A DNA stretch of 64,000 bases from Leptolyngbya sp. SIO1E4 (GTDB lineage: Bacteria > Cyanobacteriota > Cyanobacteriia > Phormidesmidales > Phormidesmidaceae), in NCBI GenBank assembly GCA_010672825.2, contig JAAHFU020000002.1:508001-572000 (forward strand). Direction: 5' to 3'. Below, one piece after another: positions 34,508 to 44,387 of this stretch. Made by a program: the position numbers and the translations under genes. Under the pieces are notes generated by a model that was given only the letters and a program-made list of their open reading frames with translations, was not told the origin of the DNA and did no database searches. Every line of letters begins with the position of its first letter. Position 1 is the first letter of the stretch.

Positions 34508-35021
34508 TGGGGATGGATAAATTTAAATATTGCACCGATAGTAGCACAGGTGTAATCTGAGCTGTCTTTACACCAAAGTCTCATGCAGGTGTTCCAGACA
34601 CCGAAGCCTCTCAGACCTCTTCTCAGAGACTTCCCACTCCCTTCACGACTTCTTCTCGATTAGGGGCTATTTTTCCTAATATCAGCATAACGCCCATCGA
34701 GATTTACGGTCATCTTCCTGTAGCAATCTGTATTAAGTGTTATCTGCCCACAATAGGGTTGCGATGGCTTTTGTTAGTAGGAGCCAGCAGGGAAGCTGGT
34801 GCTTTTAAGTCCATAGGCATGATGCCACGATAGGCTTTAGACACCAGCAAGTATTATCAAAAAGCATTAATTTTCGATCCTTTCTTGGGGATTTTTTGAG
34901 AAAGTGGTGAGAATAGTCCTAGTCAGAAAGGACAGTCTATCAGGGTGACTTCAAGTTTTTTGGGGATTGTGCTGCATCAGAGACCATCAAACCAAAAAAT
35001 TCTCATCTTGAGAGAGTGGCT
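34508..35021 (+). other. 514-base spacer with a possible structured RNA
   Basis: No gene is seen. It contains the divergent promoters of the HNH and DUF3365 genes, and at 34755-34850 a compact structured element (see the separate entry). Elsewhere it is AT-rich, with TTTTTTGAGAAAG-like words. Confidence 0.6.
34783..34848 (+). ncRNA. Possible switch-like leader RNA upstream of DUF3365 gene
   Basis: CCAGC (34784-34788) can pair with GCTGG (34795-34799), while the longer GCTGGTG (34795-34801) can pair instead with CACCAGC (34842-34848). GGCATGATGCC between them is a third hairpin. GGGAAGCTGGTG followed by GCCAC resembles cobalamin-riboswitch boxes, but the remaining core is not recognised, so this is tentative. 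Confidence 0.3.
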
Positions 35022-35963
35022 ATGCTCAACCTTCAGAAATTAAAGCTCGGTCAGAAATTTACGCTGCTATTATTCATGGTTTTTCTAGGGGGCATTCTGG
35101 CCAGTGGCTTGGCCTTGGCTTCCGTTCTGAATAAAAGTGCTGAGGCCCAGCTAACAACCCAGGCTCTCATGCTGATGGAAACCATGAATTCAGTTCGGAG
35201 TTATACCGTTGATGAGGTTCGCCCTGAGCTTAATAAGCATCTCTCTGCAGAATTTTTGCCTGAAACAGTCCCCGCCTACTCCGCCAATCAGGTGTTTGGC
35301 ATCTTCCGGAGTAACCCCGCCTACGAAGAGTTTGCTTATCGAGAAGCTACGCTAAACCCGACTAATTTGGATGACAAAGCCGATGAATTTGAGGCAACTT
35401 TAGTCAATTTTTTCCGAGAACGCCCCAACCGGGAAGAGCTTCACGGTGTCCGTAAGCGCTTTCCTTTAGATGATCAGTTTTATATTGCCCGCCCCATCCA
35501 AATTACCAAGGAGAGTTGTCTGGCTTGTCATAGCACTCCTGACCTTGCCCCCGCTAGCATGATTGAGCAATACGGGCCGAATAACGGGTTTGGATGGCAG
35601 TTAAATGAAATTGTGGGTGCTCAGATCATTGCAGTGCCCGCAAATCAGGTATTTCGCACCGCATCCAAATCTTTGATACTTATTTTGGGCATTTTCATTG
35701 CGGTATTTGCCCTAGCCATCTACTTTGTCAATTTCTGGCTGAATCGCTATGTTGTACGCCCCCTTAATCGCATGTCTGAGGTAGCAGAGGTAGTTAGTAT
35801 GGGCGATACGGGCGCAGAGTTTGTCCAACAGTCTCAAGATGAGGTAGGCAAACTTGCAGAGTCCTTCAACCGCATGCGGCTGAGCTTACAAATGGCGATG
35901 AATCGGTTAGAGCGCTATCGAGAAGGCCGTCGCACCGGTTCCAAAAATTACACGTCTCAATAA
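35022..35963 (+). CDS. Haem-binding DUF3365-HAMP sensor without output domain
   Basis: A 313-aa membrane protein. TM1 (about 12-38) leads to a periplasmic DUF3365 (Tll0287-like) domain with the c-type haem motif CLACHSTPDL. TM2 lies at about 215-240, followed by a HAMP domain (NRYVVRPLNRMSEVAEVVSM, then SFNRMRLSLQMAMNRL). The protein ends there, without kinase, cyclase or methyl-accepting domain. It should sense redox or a ligand and signal through a partner. ATG 35022 is preferred to GTG 35016. Confidence 0.9.
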   Translation: MLNLQKLKLGQKFTLLLFMVFLGGILASGLALASVLNKSAEAQLTTQALMLMETMNSVRSYTVDEVRPELNKHLSAEFLPETVPAYSANQVFGIFRSNPAYEEFAYREATLNPTNLDDKADEFEATLVNFFRERPNREELHGVRKRFPLDDQFYIARPIQITKESCLACHSTPDLAPASMIEQYGPNNGFGWQLNEIVGAQIIAVPANQVFRTASKSLILILGIFIAVFALAIYFVNFWLNRYVVRPLNRMSEVAEVVSMGDTGAEFVQQSQDEVGKLAESFNRMRLSLQMAMNRLERYREGRRTGSKNYTSQ

Positions 35964-36028
35964 TCGGTAGACTTCTTCAGTCCCTCTCACCAGCCGATGC
36001 GTAGGGTGACCCTGGAGTCTGGGTGTAG

Positions 36029-36072
36029 CAACGGTTTCGTTGGGTTACGCTGGCGCTAACCCAACCTACGGC
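36029..36072 (+). repeat. REP-like palindrome
   Basis: GTTGGGTTACGCTGGCGCTA followed by ACCCAACCTACGG folds into a stem with GTTGGGTTA/TAACCCAAC arms. Elements with the words GTAGGTTGGGTT and AACCCAACCTAC are common between cyanobacterial genes. The rest of the 293-base spacer (35964-36256) shows no gene. Confidence 0.7.
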
Positions 36073-36256
36073 AGAACGGAGGATTCGACAGCACTGGTTT
36101 GATTCTGTTTATCCCTCGCCTGCAGATGAATCACGGGCTCATCGAGGACGTCCACTCGGCGTAGACTCAAACGTCCTGACGATCAACTAGCGCTGTGATA
36201 GCGCTATGGGTCAACGGGTTGCGCTAATGTCAAGGTGCTTCCACGCGGTTAGCGCC

Positions 36257-37228
36257 ATGTCCAATATTCAAGCTTTTCTAGACGCCCTCTATCAGCAATA
36301 TCAAGATCTCAACACAGGCACTTTAGCCTCCTACATTCCTGAGTTGGCCAAGGCCGACCCCAACTGGTTTGCCATCAGCATCGTGACCATAGACGGGCAA
36401 ATCTTTCAGGTCGGAGACGCTGCTCAACCCTTCACCATTCAGTCCATTTCTAAGGTGTTTGTCTACGGCATGGCCTTAGAAGATTGGGGCCGCGATCGCC
36501 TCCTTAAAAAAGTCGGCGTAGAGCCCACGGGGGATCCCTTCAATTCCCATATTCGCCTCGATGAAGATTCCCGTCGTCCTGACAATCCCATGATTAATGC
36601 AGGGGCGATCGCGACCACCAGTCTGATCAAAGGCGACACCCCCGCAGAACGCCTCAATCGCCTTTTAGCCATGTTTCGCCGCTATGTGGGGCGCGATCTG
36701 TACGTCGATCTTTCGACATTTCTCTCAGAGCGAGCCACCGGGCACCGCAACCGAGCGATCGCCCACCTGATGCTCAATTTCGGCATGATTGATGAACACA
36801 TTGAAGAAGCGCTTGACCTCTATTACCAGCAGTGTGCGCTGCTCGTTACCTGTCAAGATTTAGCGACCATGGCTGCGGCCCTCGCCAATCAGGGTAAACA
36901 TCCCTTCACGGGAGAGCAAGTGGTGCAACCAGACTACATCCGCGACATCCTCAGCGTGATGTATACCTGCGGCATGTACAACTTTGCCGGTGAATGGGCC
37001 TATCGCGTCGGAATTCCCGCTAAAAGTGGTGTCTCAGGCGGCATTCTCGCGATCGTGCCGAATCAAGCTGGCATCGCCGTCTTCTCACCGCTCTTGGATA
37101 ATAACGGCAATAGCGTCCGGGGTCTTAAGGTCTTTGAAGCCCTTTCCCAAGAATACGGATTTCACCTGTTTGATTTGTCGATGGGCCACTGTCGCTTTCA
37201 GGAAAGCCGATTATTAGAAGGCACCTGA
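36257..37228 (+). CDS. glsA: Glutaminase
   Basis: A serine-dependent beta-lactamase-fold glutaminase (323 aa) converting glutamine to glutamate and ammonia. The active-site SxxK is [10 protein letters not shown], and conserved [32 protein letters not shown] and [20 protein letters not shown] are present. The frame is open from 36206; ATG 36257 ([11 protein letters not shown]) fits the family. It stands alone between the DUF3365 and glgX genes. Confidence 0.94.
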   Translation: MSNIQAFLDALYQQYQDLNTGTLASYIPELAKADPNWFAISIVTIDGQIFQVGDAAQPFTIQSISKVFVYGMALEDWGRDRLLKKVGVEPTGDPFNSHIRLDEDSRRPDNPMINAGAIATTSLIKGDTPAERLNRLLAMFRRYVGRDLYVDLSTFLSERATGHRNRAIAHLMLNFGMIDEHIEEALDLYYQQCALLVTCQDLATMAAALANQGKHPFTGEQVVQPDYIRDILSVMYTCGMYNFAGEWAYRVGIPAKSGVSGGILAIVPNQAGIAVFSPLLDNNGNSVRGLKVFEALSQEYGFHLFDLSMGHCRFQESRLLEGT

Positions 37229-37403
37229 TGCAGTCCTTTAGCGGCTGGCACAGCGGGCAGTTCATGTTGGGCAATCGACCTTTCTTCCATACTGATCGGC
37301 TCACGTTGAGCTAACGGCAAACGCCATAAGCCGGTTTCTCTGCTCTGCTACCGCCCAGCTGACCCGTTACAATCGAAGCGTGCTGTGAGCCTCGGATACT
37401 TTT

Positions 37404-39554
37404 ATGACCCAAACCATCTGGCCTGGAGATCCGCACCCCCTAGGCGCTACTTGGGATGGCAACGGCACCAACTTTGCCCTCTTCTCTGAAAACGCAGAAG
37501 CAGTTTTTTTATGCCTGTTCGACGAACAGGGCCACGAAACCCGGATTCAGCTCCCAGAAGTGAGCAACTACGTTTGGCATGGCTATTTGCCAGGGGTGGA
37601 GCCAGGGCAGCGCTATGGATTTCGGGTTGAAGGGCCATATGACCCAGAAGAGGGTAAACGATTTAATGCCCAAAAGCTACTGCTGGATCCCTATGCGCGG
37701 GCGATCGCAGACGATGTCCAGCATGGCCCAGCCATTTTTGGGTACCCCATCGGAGCCGTCACGAAAGCCGATCGCGACCTCAACTGTTCAGATCTCGATG
37801 ATGCGACCCTGATCCCCAAATGCGTGGTGGTAGACCCACAGTTTGATTGGGCAGGCGATCGCCCCCTGCACACCCCCTGGCACCAAACCATCATCTACGA
37901 AGCCCATGTGAAGGGTTTCACGAAGCAACATCCTGACATTCCAGAAGCTCTACGCGGCACCTATGCTGGGCTGGCCCACCCTGCGGCCATTTCACACCTG
38001 AAGGCATTGGGGGTGACCGCGATCGAGCTGCTCCCCGTCCATCATTTCAATGCCTATCCCGGGCATCTGGTAAGCGTCGGCCTGCGCAACTATTGGGGGT
38101 ACGATTCATTGGGGTACTTTGCCCCTTACTCCGGCTACAGCGCTGCTGGTAGCCACGGAGAGCAGGTCCGCGAGTTCAAAAACATGGTAAAAGCCCTGCA
38201 CCAGGCGGGCATCGAAGTCATCCTCGACGTGGTCTACAACCACACAGGGGAAGGCAACCATCTCGGCCCCACCCTGGCGTTTCGCGGCATTGATAACGAA
38301 GCCTATTACCGCCTGGTGGAAGACCTGCCCCGCTACTACATGGACTTCACGGGCTGCGGCAACTCTCTCAATGTCTGCCATCCCCAAGTGCTCAAGCTAA
38401 TCATGGATAGCCTGCGCTACTGGGTTGAGGAAATGCACGTTGACGGCTTTCGGTTTGACCTGGCTTCTGCCCTGGCCCGAGAACTCTATGAGGTGAATAG
38501 CCTGGCCGCCTTCTTCGACATCATTCATCAAGATCCAATTCTGTCCACCACGAAACTGATAGCAGAACCGTGGGATTTGGGCGAAGGGGGCTATCAGGTC
38601 GGAAACTTTCCGCTGCTCTGGTCAGAGTGGAATGGCAAGTACCGCGACACCATGCGAGACTTTTGGCGAGAAGCCCACTGTCGCTTAGGGGAGTTTGCTT
38701 TTCGCCTGACAGGGAGTTCGGATCTCTATGAGTCCAACGGCAAACGCCCCCATGCCAGCATTAATTTCATCACCTGCCACGATGGGTTCACCCTACGAGA
38801 CCTGGTTAGCTACAACGAAAAACATAATGCGGCTAATGAAGAAGGGAACCGGGACGGGGAAAGCTATAACCGTTCCTGGAACTGTGGTGCCGAGGGAGAA
38901 ACCGCAGATCCCGTCGTCTTAGAGATTCGGGCTCGACAGCAGCGGAACTTTATGGCGACGCTTCTATTGGCCCAAGGGGTCCCCATGCTGTTAGGGGGCG
39001 ACGAGCTGGGGCGCACTCAAAACGGCAACAACAATACTTACTGCCAAGATAATGCCCTCGCCTGGCTCGACTGGACTTTGCAGGCCGATCAAAAAGATAC
39101 GCTAACGTTTGTGCAGCGTATGATTGCGTTTCGCCAGATTCACCCAGTCTTTCAGCGGCGCGACTGGTTTCAGGGACGTGACATTCATGGCTCTGGCATT
39201 CATGATATTGGCTGGTTCAACATTGATGGGAGCGAGATTAGCGACGAGGACTGGCATGAAGCAGAAGCCAAAACCATCGGCGTGTTTCTCAATGGGGAAG
39301 CAATTCCCAGCCCTGATCGCCAGGGACAACGAATCATCGACGACAGTTTTCTGCTGCTTTTCAACGCCCAGGCAGATGCTCAAACCTTCGTGCTTCCAGC
39401 CACGCTAAGAGAACATCCATGGCAGCTTGTTCTAGATACTAAAACCCAGGATGGATTCTTAGATCCCCCAACCAAAATGGTGGGCGATTCCGTTGTTGTG
39501 GGGGGGCGATCGCTCATGCTGCTAATGTGCGATCGTAACGATGGATCTCCTTAG
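37404..39554 (+). CDS. glgX: Glycogen debranching enzyme GlgX
   Basis: GlgX (716 aa), an isoamylase-type GH13 enzyme cutting alpha-1,6 branches in glycogen. The N-terminal CBM48-like domain (GATWDGNGTNFALFSENAEA) is followed by catalytic regions: DVVYNHTGEGNHLGP, the nucleophile D in GFRFDLASALARE, the acid E in LIAEPWDLGEGGYQVGN and HD in FITCHDGFTLRDLVSYNEKH. Length is normal. It contributes to night-time glycogen use. Confidence 0.96.
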   Translation: MTQTIWPGDPHPLGATWDGNGTNFALFSENAEAVFLCLFDEQGHETRIQLPEVSNYVWHGYLPGVEPGQRYGFRVEGPYDPEEGKRFNAQKLLLDPYARAIADDVQHGPAIFGYPIGAVTKADRDLNCSDLDDATLIPKCVVVDPQFDWAGDRPLHTPWHQTIIYEAHVKGFTKQHPDIPEALRGTYAGLAHPAAISHLKALGVTAIELLPVHHFNAYPGHLVSVGLRNYWGYDSLGYFAPYSGYSAAGSHGEQVREFKNMVKALHQAGIEVILDVVYNHTGEGNHLGPTLAFRGIDNEAYYRLVEDLPRYYMDFTGCGNSLNVCHPQVLKLIMDSLRYWVEEMHVDGFRFDLASALARELYEVNSLAAFFDIIHQDPILSTTKLIAEPWDLGEGGYQVGNFPLLWSEWNGKYRDTMRDFWREAHCRLGEFAFRLTGSSDLYESNGKRPHASINFITCHDGFTLRDLVSYNEKHNAANEEGNRDGESYNRSWNCGAEGETADPVVLEIRARQQRNFMATLLLAQGVPMLLGGDELGRTQNGNNNTYCQDNALAWLDWTLQADQKDTLTFVQRMIAFRQIHPVFQRRDWFQGRDIHGSGIHDIGWFNIDGSEISDEDWHEAEAKTIGVFLNGEAIPSPDRQGQRIIDDSFLLLFNAQADAQTFVLPATLREHPWQLVLDTKTQDGFLDPPTKMVGDSVVVGGRSLMLLMCDRNDGSP

Positions 39555-39737
39555 CGCATTCAACGGACAAACAGCAGCCTCACCTTGCTACAAGCCCAGA
39601 CTCTGGGCTACCCACAGGCAGAATTTACCTCTAATTTATCTCTATTGCCAGTAAGGTTGAGCCATTTAGACACCTGAACAGCCCTCATACAGAGGGTTTC
39701 CTTTTTGCCTTCTGCCTCTCACCAATAACTGCCCGAT

Positions 39738-40796
39738 TTAATTACCCGAAAATTGAGTCACTTGAGCAAATAACCTATTTAGCCTCTCCACATCTTGCAC
39801 CGGCAGGGGGGGACGCAAAATAGAGACAATGTTGGATTCTAAATGCTCTAAACTGCCGGTTCCAAACATCACGGTATGGACGCCTGGCTCATGGTGACAA
39901 TAACGATAGGCTGCATCCGTCAGGCTAGTAGCGCCAACCGGGGAAATCAGAAAATCGAGCGGGTTATTCTTCTCTAGATAGCCCGTATCGATCACACCTT
40001 GTTGAGCGAGCTGGTTAAGCGCCTCTTGTAACCGTTGGAGACTACTCAAAGAGCGTCGAACCGCGAACATATTCATGACGCCAACGCGTTTTTGCTGCGC
40101 AGCGGGTAACACCACATGGCGAGCGGTTTGATTGAGAAAGTTAAATCCCACCATCACAACGTCCCACACATTATCTTGAAGCGCTCTAGATAACATCCGG
40201 TGTTGAGTATCGGTATCAAATTTCTCAGTAATGCCTAGAAATCGAATTTTTCCTTCCTCACGCAACTGCAACAAAACTGGGACTAGTTCGTTCACAACAT
40301 ACTGATAATCTCCAATTTGTACCGACGCTAAATGATAAATATCGATGTAATCAGTCTTCAGATCCCGTAGGCTTTGCTCAAGACGCGCTCTCACCGTGGC
40401 AGGATCAACCGGGATAGTGTTTTGGTGAGAACGGCACTTCGAAGAAAGGACAAACGTCTCTCTGGGGATGCCTTTCAGCGCTGCCCCAATGATTGCCTCA
40501 TTCTTGTAATCATGGGCGCTGTCAAAGAAATTGACCCCCAATTCATACGCTCTTCTCACTAAGGCGCGTGACTGTTTGCTGCTCTTACCCGTTTTCCGCC
40601 CAAGCTGACTAGAGCCCCCTGACCCCAATGCCATGGCACTCACCTGTAACCCAGTACGCCCCAGGGTGGTGTACTGCATGGTCACATCTTCTGGCTGAAT
40701 GAGCCCCCCAGCCAATTGAACTGGCGTGAGTTCTCGGAGTAAATCAGTGCCCTGATGCAGCTGCTTCACTAAAGTCTGTCGATATTGGCGTAACAT
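39738..40796 (-). CDS. Aldo/keto reductase
   Basis: A 352-aa TIM-barrel oxidoreductase. The catalytic Tyr is in FFDSAHDYKNEAIIG and Lys in FVLSSKCRSH; the C-terminal NADP-binding part is VMFGTGSLEHLESNI. Its first 39 residues precede the usual domain start (MQYTTLGRTGLQVSAMALGS), but the ATG overlaps the upstream stop as TGATG, so coupling favours the long form. The substrate is unknown. It probably works with the preceding alkaline-phosphatase-like protein. Confidence 0.9.
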   Translation of the reverse strand: MLRQYRQTLVKQLHQGTDLLRELTPVQLAGGLIQPEDVTMQYTTLGRTGLQVSAMALGSGGSSQLGRKTGKSSKQSRALVRRAYELGVNFFDSAHDYKNEAIIGAALKGIPRETFVLSSKCRSHQNTIPVDPATVRARLEQSLRDLKTDYIDIYHLASVQIGDYQYVVNELVPVLLQLREEGKIRFLGITEKFDTDTQHRMLSRALQDNVWDVVMVGFNFLNQTARHVVLPAAQQKRVGVMNMFAVRRSLSSLQRLQEALNQLAQQGVIDTGYLEKNNPLDFLISPVGATSLTDAAYRYCHHEPGVHTVMFGTGSLEHLESNIVSILRPPLPVQDVERLNRLFAQVTQFSGN

Positions 40797-42457
40797 CAGG
40801 CAGCTCTCACGAGAAGTTCAGGGGTTAGCAGCGGCTTACCCTGCAAATAGTCCGGCAGAGGGGCACCCATAAGCGACAAAATCGTTGGTGCCAGGTCAAT
40901 CATCTGCCCTGTAGATAAGGTCGAATCAGGCAAAATCCCCGGCCCTGATGCAAATAAAAAGCCCCCTGGTCGATGGCCCCCACTGCGTTGGTAAGGCACT
41001 GGACCAATGCGCCCATGGGTGGGGCTGTCAATCACGTCAGTGGGCTGTTCGGCCCAAATCACCGTAAGATCTGCATCCGGTAGTTTAGGATCCCAAGCCG
41101 TTGTCGCAGTCCGAGTAGGCACGACTTTTTCAACGATGGGCCGACCTGTGCGCGCATCTCGCAGGGCATAAAGTTCTGCAGTGATTTCGGCACAAACACG
41201 CTCATAGTCAGAGAGCGCAACAATGCCCTGCGTTTCCCGATTGGCCAGATTGATGCGGATAAACCCATCTGAGAAACTCGGCAAGGCAAAGGCAACCATT
41301 TGTGGCCATAGATGGGCGTACCAAAGCGCGGGGGCTGCCCACAGGTTTTCACCTTGACGTAACAGATCATAGGGAGAAACAACCTGCCCATGGTTTGAAA
41401 GACCCGGTAATTTTCCTTCAAGCTTAGATAATAAGGTATGGGCTTTGAAGGGCAGCCTTTTTCTAAGCCCTGTGTAAGCATCACTTTTATAACGCCAGAC
41501 TTCGGTTCCCCAGTTGCGCATCCTAGGATTAGTCAGAGGCGGCGGCACTGGAACACTTGCATCTCCGTCTGTAATGGCTACTTGCCCTGGGAAACTATAA
41601 CGATAGAGAAGTTCCGGCAAAAATAACCGGCTGGGGAGCTCATTAAAGTTGTTACCCATGCCGACCCCTGAAAAGATTAAGACATAACTGTCTTTTGGGA
41701 TAACCTCCAGCATTTCACCAATAGTTTGGTCAATAGCTTGAAAAACTTCCTGCAAAGGATCTCCAGACTCTGGAAACTGGTAAACAGCGTTATCAGCCTG
41801 ACTCAAATGCCAGAGGTTATGGCCTGCAGAATGGGGCTCTCCAAACACAGTCAGGAATAAATCCCAGTTTTCTCGTGTCAGCAGGTCTTGGCAAATTGCG
41901 GCTCGGCGAGAAATCCCAACTTTGAGAGATTTAGTCAGAAATTTCAGGTATTTATCATCCCACCAATTGTCTCCAAAACCTTTCTTAAAGGCTGGATGCT
42001 TACCATACGTTACCTCAATTTCTTCAAAAAGTTCTGGGGGGTCAGACACCCGAGGAGTCTGAGGATCATGGGCTCCCCACGCCAGCACCTGTATACCATT
42101 GACCTCTGAGGAGAGGGCCGTTTGGGGCATATCAAATACAGCGACCCGATAGTCTGGCCCCACAGCGTAGAACGGCGGATAGTCTTGGAATCCATAGTTT
42201 CGAATGAGAGGGCCGTAGTCGTAATTGCTGGGGTCAAACTGCATTGGCCGCCAAAAGCCAGTCTTCCAGGGTAAACAGCCTGTCAGAAAACTCGTCCATT
42301 CTGTCTCATTGGCGTGATGCTCAATGTGAGTAAGCTCGCCGTAAGCACCCCTTTGGCGTAAACGACGCAAATTTTTAAGATGACCCGTTTGCATCCACCG
42401 ATTAACCAAAGCCGGGTCTGCTGACTCTAAACCAATGGCAATAACCGGTTTTTTCAT
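40796..42457 (-). CDS. Alkaline-phosphatase-superfamily protein with altered metal motif
   Basis: A 553-aa predicted phosphodiesterase/nucleotide pyrophosphatase-like protein. The N-terminal metal region is VIAIGLESADPALVNRWMQT, with Glu where Asp is usual. A nucleophile candidate lies in ETEWTSFLTGCLPWKTGFW. The family's S-D/A-H-G-M segment is here LIFSGVGMGNN, lacking the histidine. The C-terminal GGHRPGGFLFASGPGI retains a histidine. No signal peptide is seen. It precedes an aldo/keto reductase and faces a double hairpin separating it from the polysaccharide locus. Substrate unknown. Confidence 0.85.
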   Translation of the reverse strand: MKKPVIAIGLESADPALVNRWMQTGHLKNLRRLRQRGAYGELTHIEHHANETEWTSFLTGCLPWKTGFWRPMQFDPSNYDYGPLIRNYGFQDYPPFYAVGPDYRVAVFDMPQTALSSEVNGIQVLAWGAHDPQTPRVSDPPELFEEIEVTYGKHPAFKKGFGDNWWDDKYLKFLTKSLKVGISRRAAICQDLLTRENWDLFLTVFGEPHSAGHNLWHLSQADNAVYQFPESGDPLQEVFQAIDQTIGEMLEVIPKDSYVLIFSGVGMGNNFNELPSRLFLPELLYRYSFPGQVAITDGDASVPVPPPLTNPRMRNWGTEVWRYKSDAYTGLRKRLPFKAHTLLSKLEGKLPGLSNHGQVVSPYDLLRQGENLWAAPALWYAHLWPQMVAFALPSFSDGFIRINLANRETQGIVALSDYERVCAEITAELYALRDARTGRPIVEKVVPTRTATTAWDPKLPDADLTVIWAEQPTDVIDSPTHGRIGPVPYQRSGGHRPGGFLFASGPGILPDSTLSTGQMIDLAPTILSLMGAPLPDYLQGKPLLTPELLVRAA

Positions 42458-42841
42458 GGGTGTTATAGATAATTGGGTTACTATGCAACGATCTCGAAAA
42501 GACGAAAGATGCTTAATACTTTCCGGAGAATCGACTCAGGCAATGCACTCAAAAATGACAGTTCATAAACTGTCTACCATATAGACGATACTCTCTCAGT
42601 TTCACCCTAGATAACAGCCCTACGTAGGTTTACACAACTGTGGGTTTGCCTTTTTACCCCTTATCATAATCAGTGGTCAAATCAATCGGTAAGGATATTT
42701 TTGTCAATTAGATAATGTTCTTACTTCATTCAGTGTTTGGAGAGCTACCGGTATCAAAAATCTTGTTAAACCCGTAAAATGTCGTTCATACGCTATCAGA
42801 TAAATCCTCTCATTATCCCGAAGATAAAGTTGTTTAAGATA

Positions 42842-42903
42842 CCCTAAAAAGATCCGGAACGCGGGATTCATACATGAATCCCGCGTTCCGGATCTTTTTA
42901 GGG
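42842..42903. terminator. Perfect 30-bp palindromic bidirectional terminator
   Basis: The arms 42842-42871 and 42874-42903 are exact inverted copies with a 2-base centre (core GATCCGGAACGCGGGATTCA). The ends are AAAAA and TTTTT, so it can stop transcription from both sides. It lies just past the sugar transferase stop. Confidence 0.92.
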
Positions 42904-42904
42904 C

Positions 42905-42928
42905 TGCACTGCCTGATAGGGCAGTGCA
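42905..42928. terminator. Second small hairpin beside the terminator
   Basis: TGCACTGCC and GGGCAGTGCA pair around a TGATA loop, immediately before the sugar transferase stop region. Confidence 0.6.
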
Positions 42929-42935
42929 ATTCAGC

Positions 42936-44387
42936 TTAGTAAGCGCCCGATTTTTTCAAGACGGCAGCAAATGTTCTGAACAAGATATTGATGTCTAGGC
43001 AGATGGACCAATTCTGGATGTAGTGCAGATCGAGTTTCAGGACATCATCAAAATTGTCGATATCTGAGCGTCCGGATACCTGCCACATCCCTGTAATGCC
43101 GGGCAGCACATCTTGACGGATGAAGTAACGCTCCTGGAACTTTTCAACGTCTCGCAGGGGAAGAGGCCGTGGGCCTACCAAGCTCATCTCTCCCAGGAGA
43201 ACATTAAAAATCTGAGGCAGCTCGTCTAGGCTATAGCGACGAATAAACTGTCCAACACGGGTAATGCGTGGATCAGCCTTAATCTTGAAGAGCACCCCGT
43301 CTTTTGTTTGATTCTCATCTTCTAACTGAGCTTGCAGCTGATCGGCATTTTGTACCATGCTGCGAAACTTCCAGACCTTGAAAGGCTCACCATGTAAACC
43401 AATGCGGGTCTGCTTGTAGAAGATAGGCCCTGCGGAGTCAAGCCGGATGGCGATCGCGAGGGCCAGGTAAATTGGGGAGGCCAGAATCACGAACAGTAAG
43501 GCGAAGGTAATGTCGAAGATGCGCTTAAACCAGAAATCAACGCCAGCAATGACAGTTGGAGTAAAGGTAACGCAGGGAACCTGATCACTCATGGTGCGAA
43601 GGTTAGCGCCCCCGAATACCCCATCTTGCTCAACTGGGACAACGTGGAGGGTGATGCCCAGGGCTTGAAACCGTTGGCCAACATACATGCGGTTACGAAT
43701 GGCGCCCCAAGCCACAAACACCTCAGAAATTCCCAAGCGTTGAATTTGCTCGAAAGTTCTCTCCCGACGGTTAAGGTCGAGGGCGCGGGCATCCATCACG
43801 CTAGAAATCCGGTAACACTGTTCGTCGTTCACGACTTTAGTGGCTTGTTCGCGATCGCTGGAGTCAGCAATCACCATGGCTGGATGGCGAATTAATCCCT
43901 GCAGTCTCAAGCGATGAGTTACCTGGTCAATGATGAATCGTCCCGCACAGACAAACAGAATACTGAATCCCCAGAAGAACAGAAACTGCGATCGAGAAAC
44001 AAACTGGTTGGGGCTATAGATATAGCTGACTAGCAACAGTAAAACGATAGAGAGACTCAACGCTTTAATGATGCTTAAGTAATCGCGGCGAGGTTTCCCA
44101 GCGCAGTAAAGTCTGCGAGCAGTAAAAATACTCAGGTTAATCCCAAGTACTGGAAGCAACGTAGTCCCAACTGCCTTGGCACTCCAGAAAGATTCAGTTG
44201 GGGTTCCGAGGGATTGGGCCAGCACCCAAGCCAGACTCAGCAAAATTACATCGGCGCTAATCAGGACTAATTGCCGTGTCCAGCTGAGAAAAACGCCTCG
44301 GCGTAGGTTAGCAATCCCAGAAATACCGCGAATATCGCGCCCAGGGACTGCTTCATGTGAAGAAACGGTGGACTTCAGGTAGGTCAT
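42936..44387 (-). CDS. Polyprenyl-phosphate sugar-1-phosphate transferase (WbaP-like)
   Basis: The initiating enzyme of exopolysaccharide repeat-unit synthesis, which loads a sugar phosphate on the lipid carrier. Starting at ATG 44387 it is 483 aa. There are four N-terminal transmembrane helices, a Rossmann-like CoA-binding domain (about 170-275), a fifth helix, and the catalytic C-terminus with KRIFDITFALLFVILASPI, FKVWKFRSMVQNADQ and LDELPQIFNVLLGEMSLVGP (last motif ends with RPLP). The frame is open to 44522, but those residues do not look conserved. Confidence 0.94.
   Translation of the reverse strand: MTYLKSTVSSHEAVPGRDIRGISGIANLRRGVFLSWTRQLVLISADVILLSLAWVLAQSLGTPTESFWSAKAVGTTLLPVLGINLSIFTARRLYCAGKPRRDYLSIIKALSLSIVLLLLVSYIYSPNQFVSRSQFLFFWGFSILFVCAGRFIIDQVTHRLRLQGLIRHPAMVIADSSDREQATKVVNDEQCYRISSVMDARALDLNRRERTFEQIQRLGISEVFVAWGAIRNRMYVGQRFQALGITLHVVPVEQDGVFGGANLRTMSDQVPCVTFTPTVIAGVDFWFKRIFDITFALLFVILASPIYLALAIAIRLDSAGPIFYKQTRIGLHGEPFKVWKFRSMVQNADQLQAQLEDENQTKDGVLFKIKADPRITRVGQFIRRYSLDELPQIFNVLLGEMSLVGPRPLPLRDVEKFQERYFIRQDVLPGITGMWQVSGRSDIDNFDDVLKLDLHYIQNWSICLDINILFRTFAAVLKKSGAY

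Larger units (their letters stand above)
42458..42935 (-). other. 478-base spacer bounding the polysaccharide locus
   Basis: The left part should hold the promoter of the phosphatase-like gene; the right part has two hairpins at 42842-42928. No gene is supported. Confidence 0.6.
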
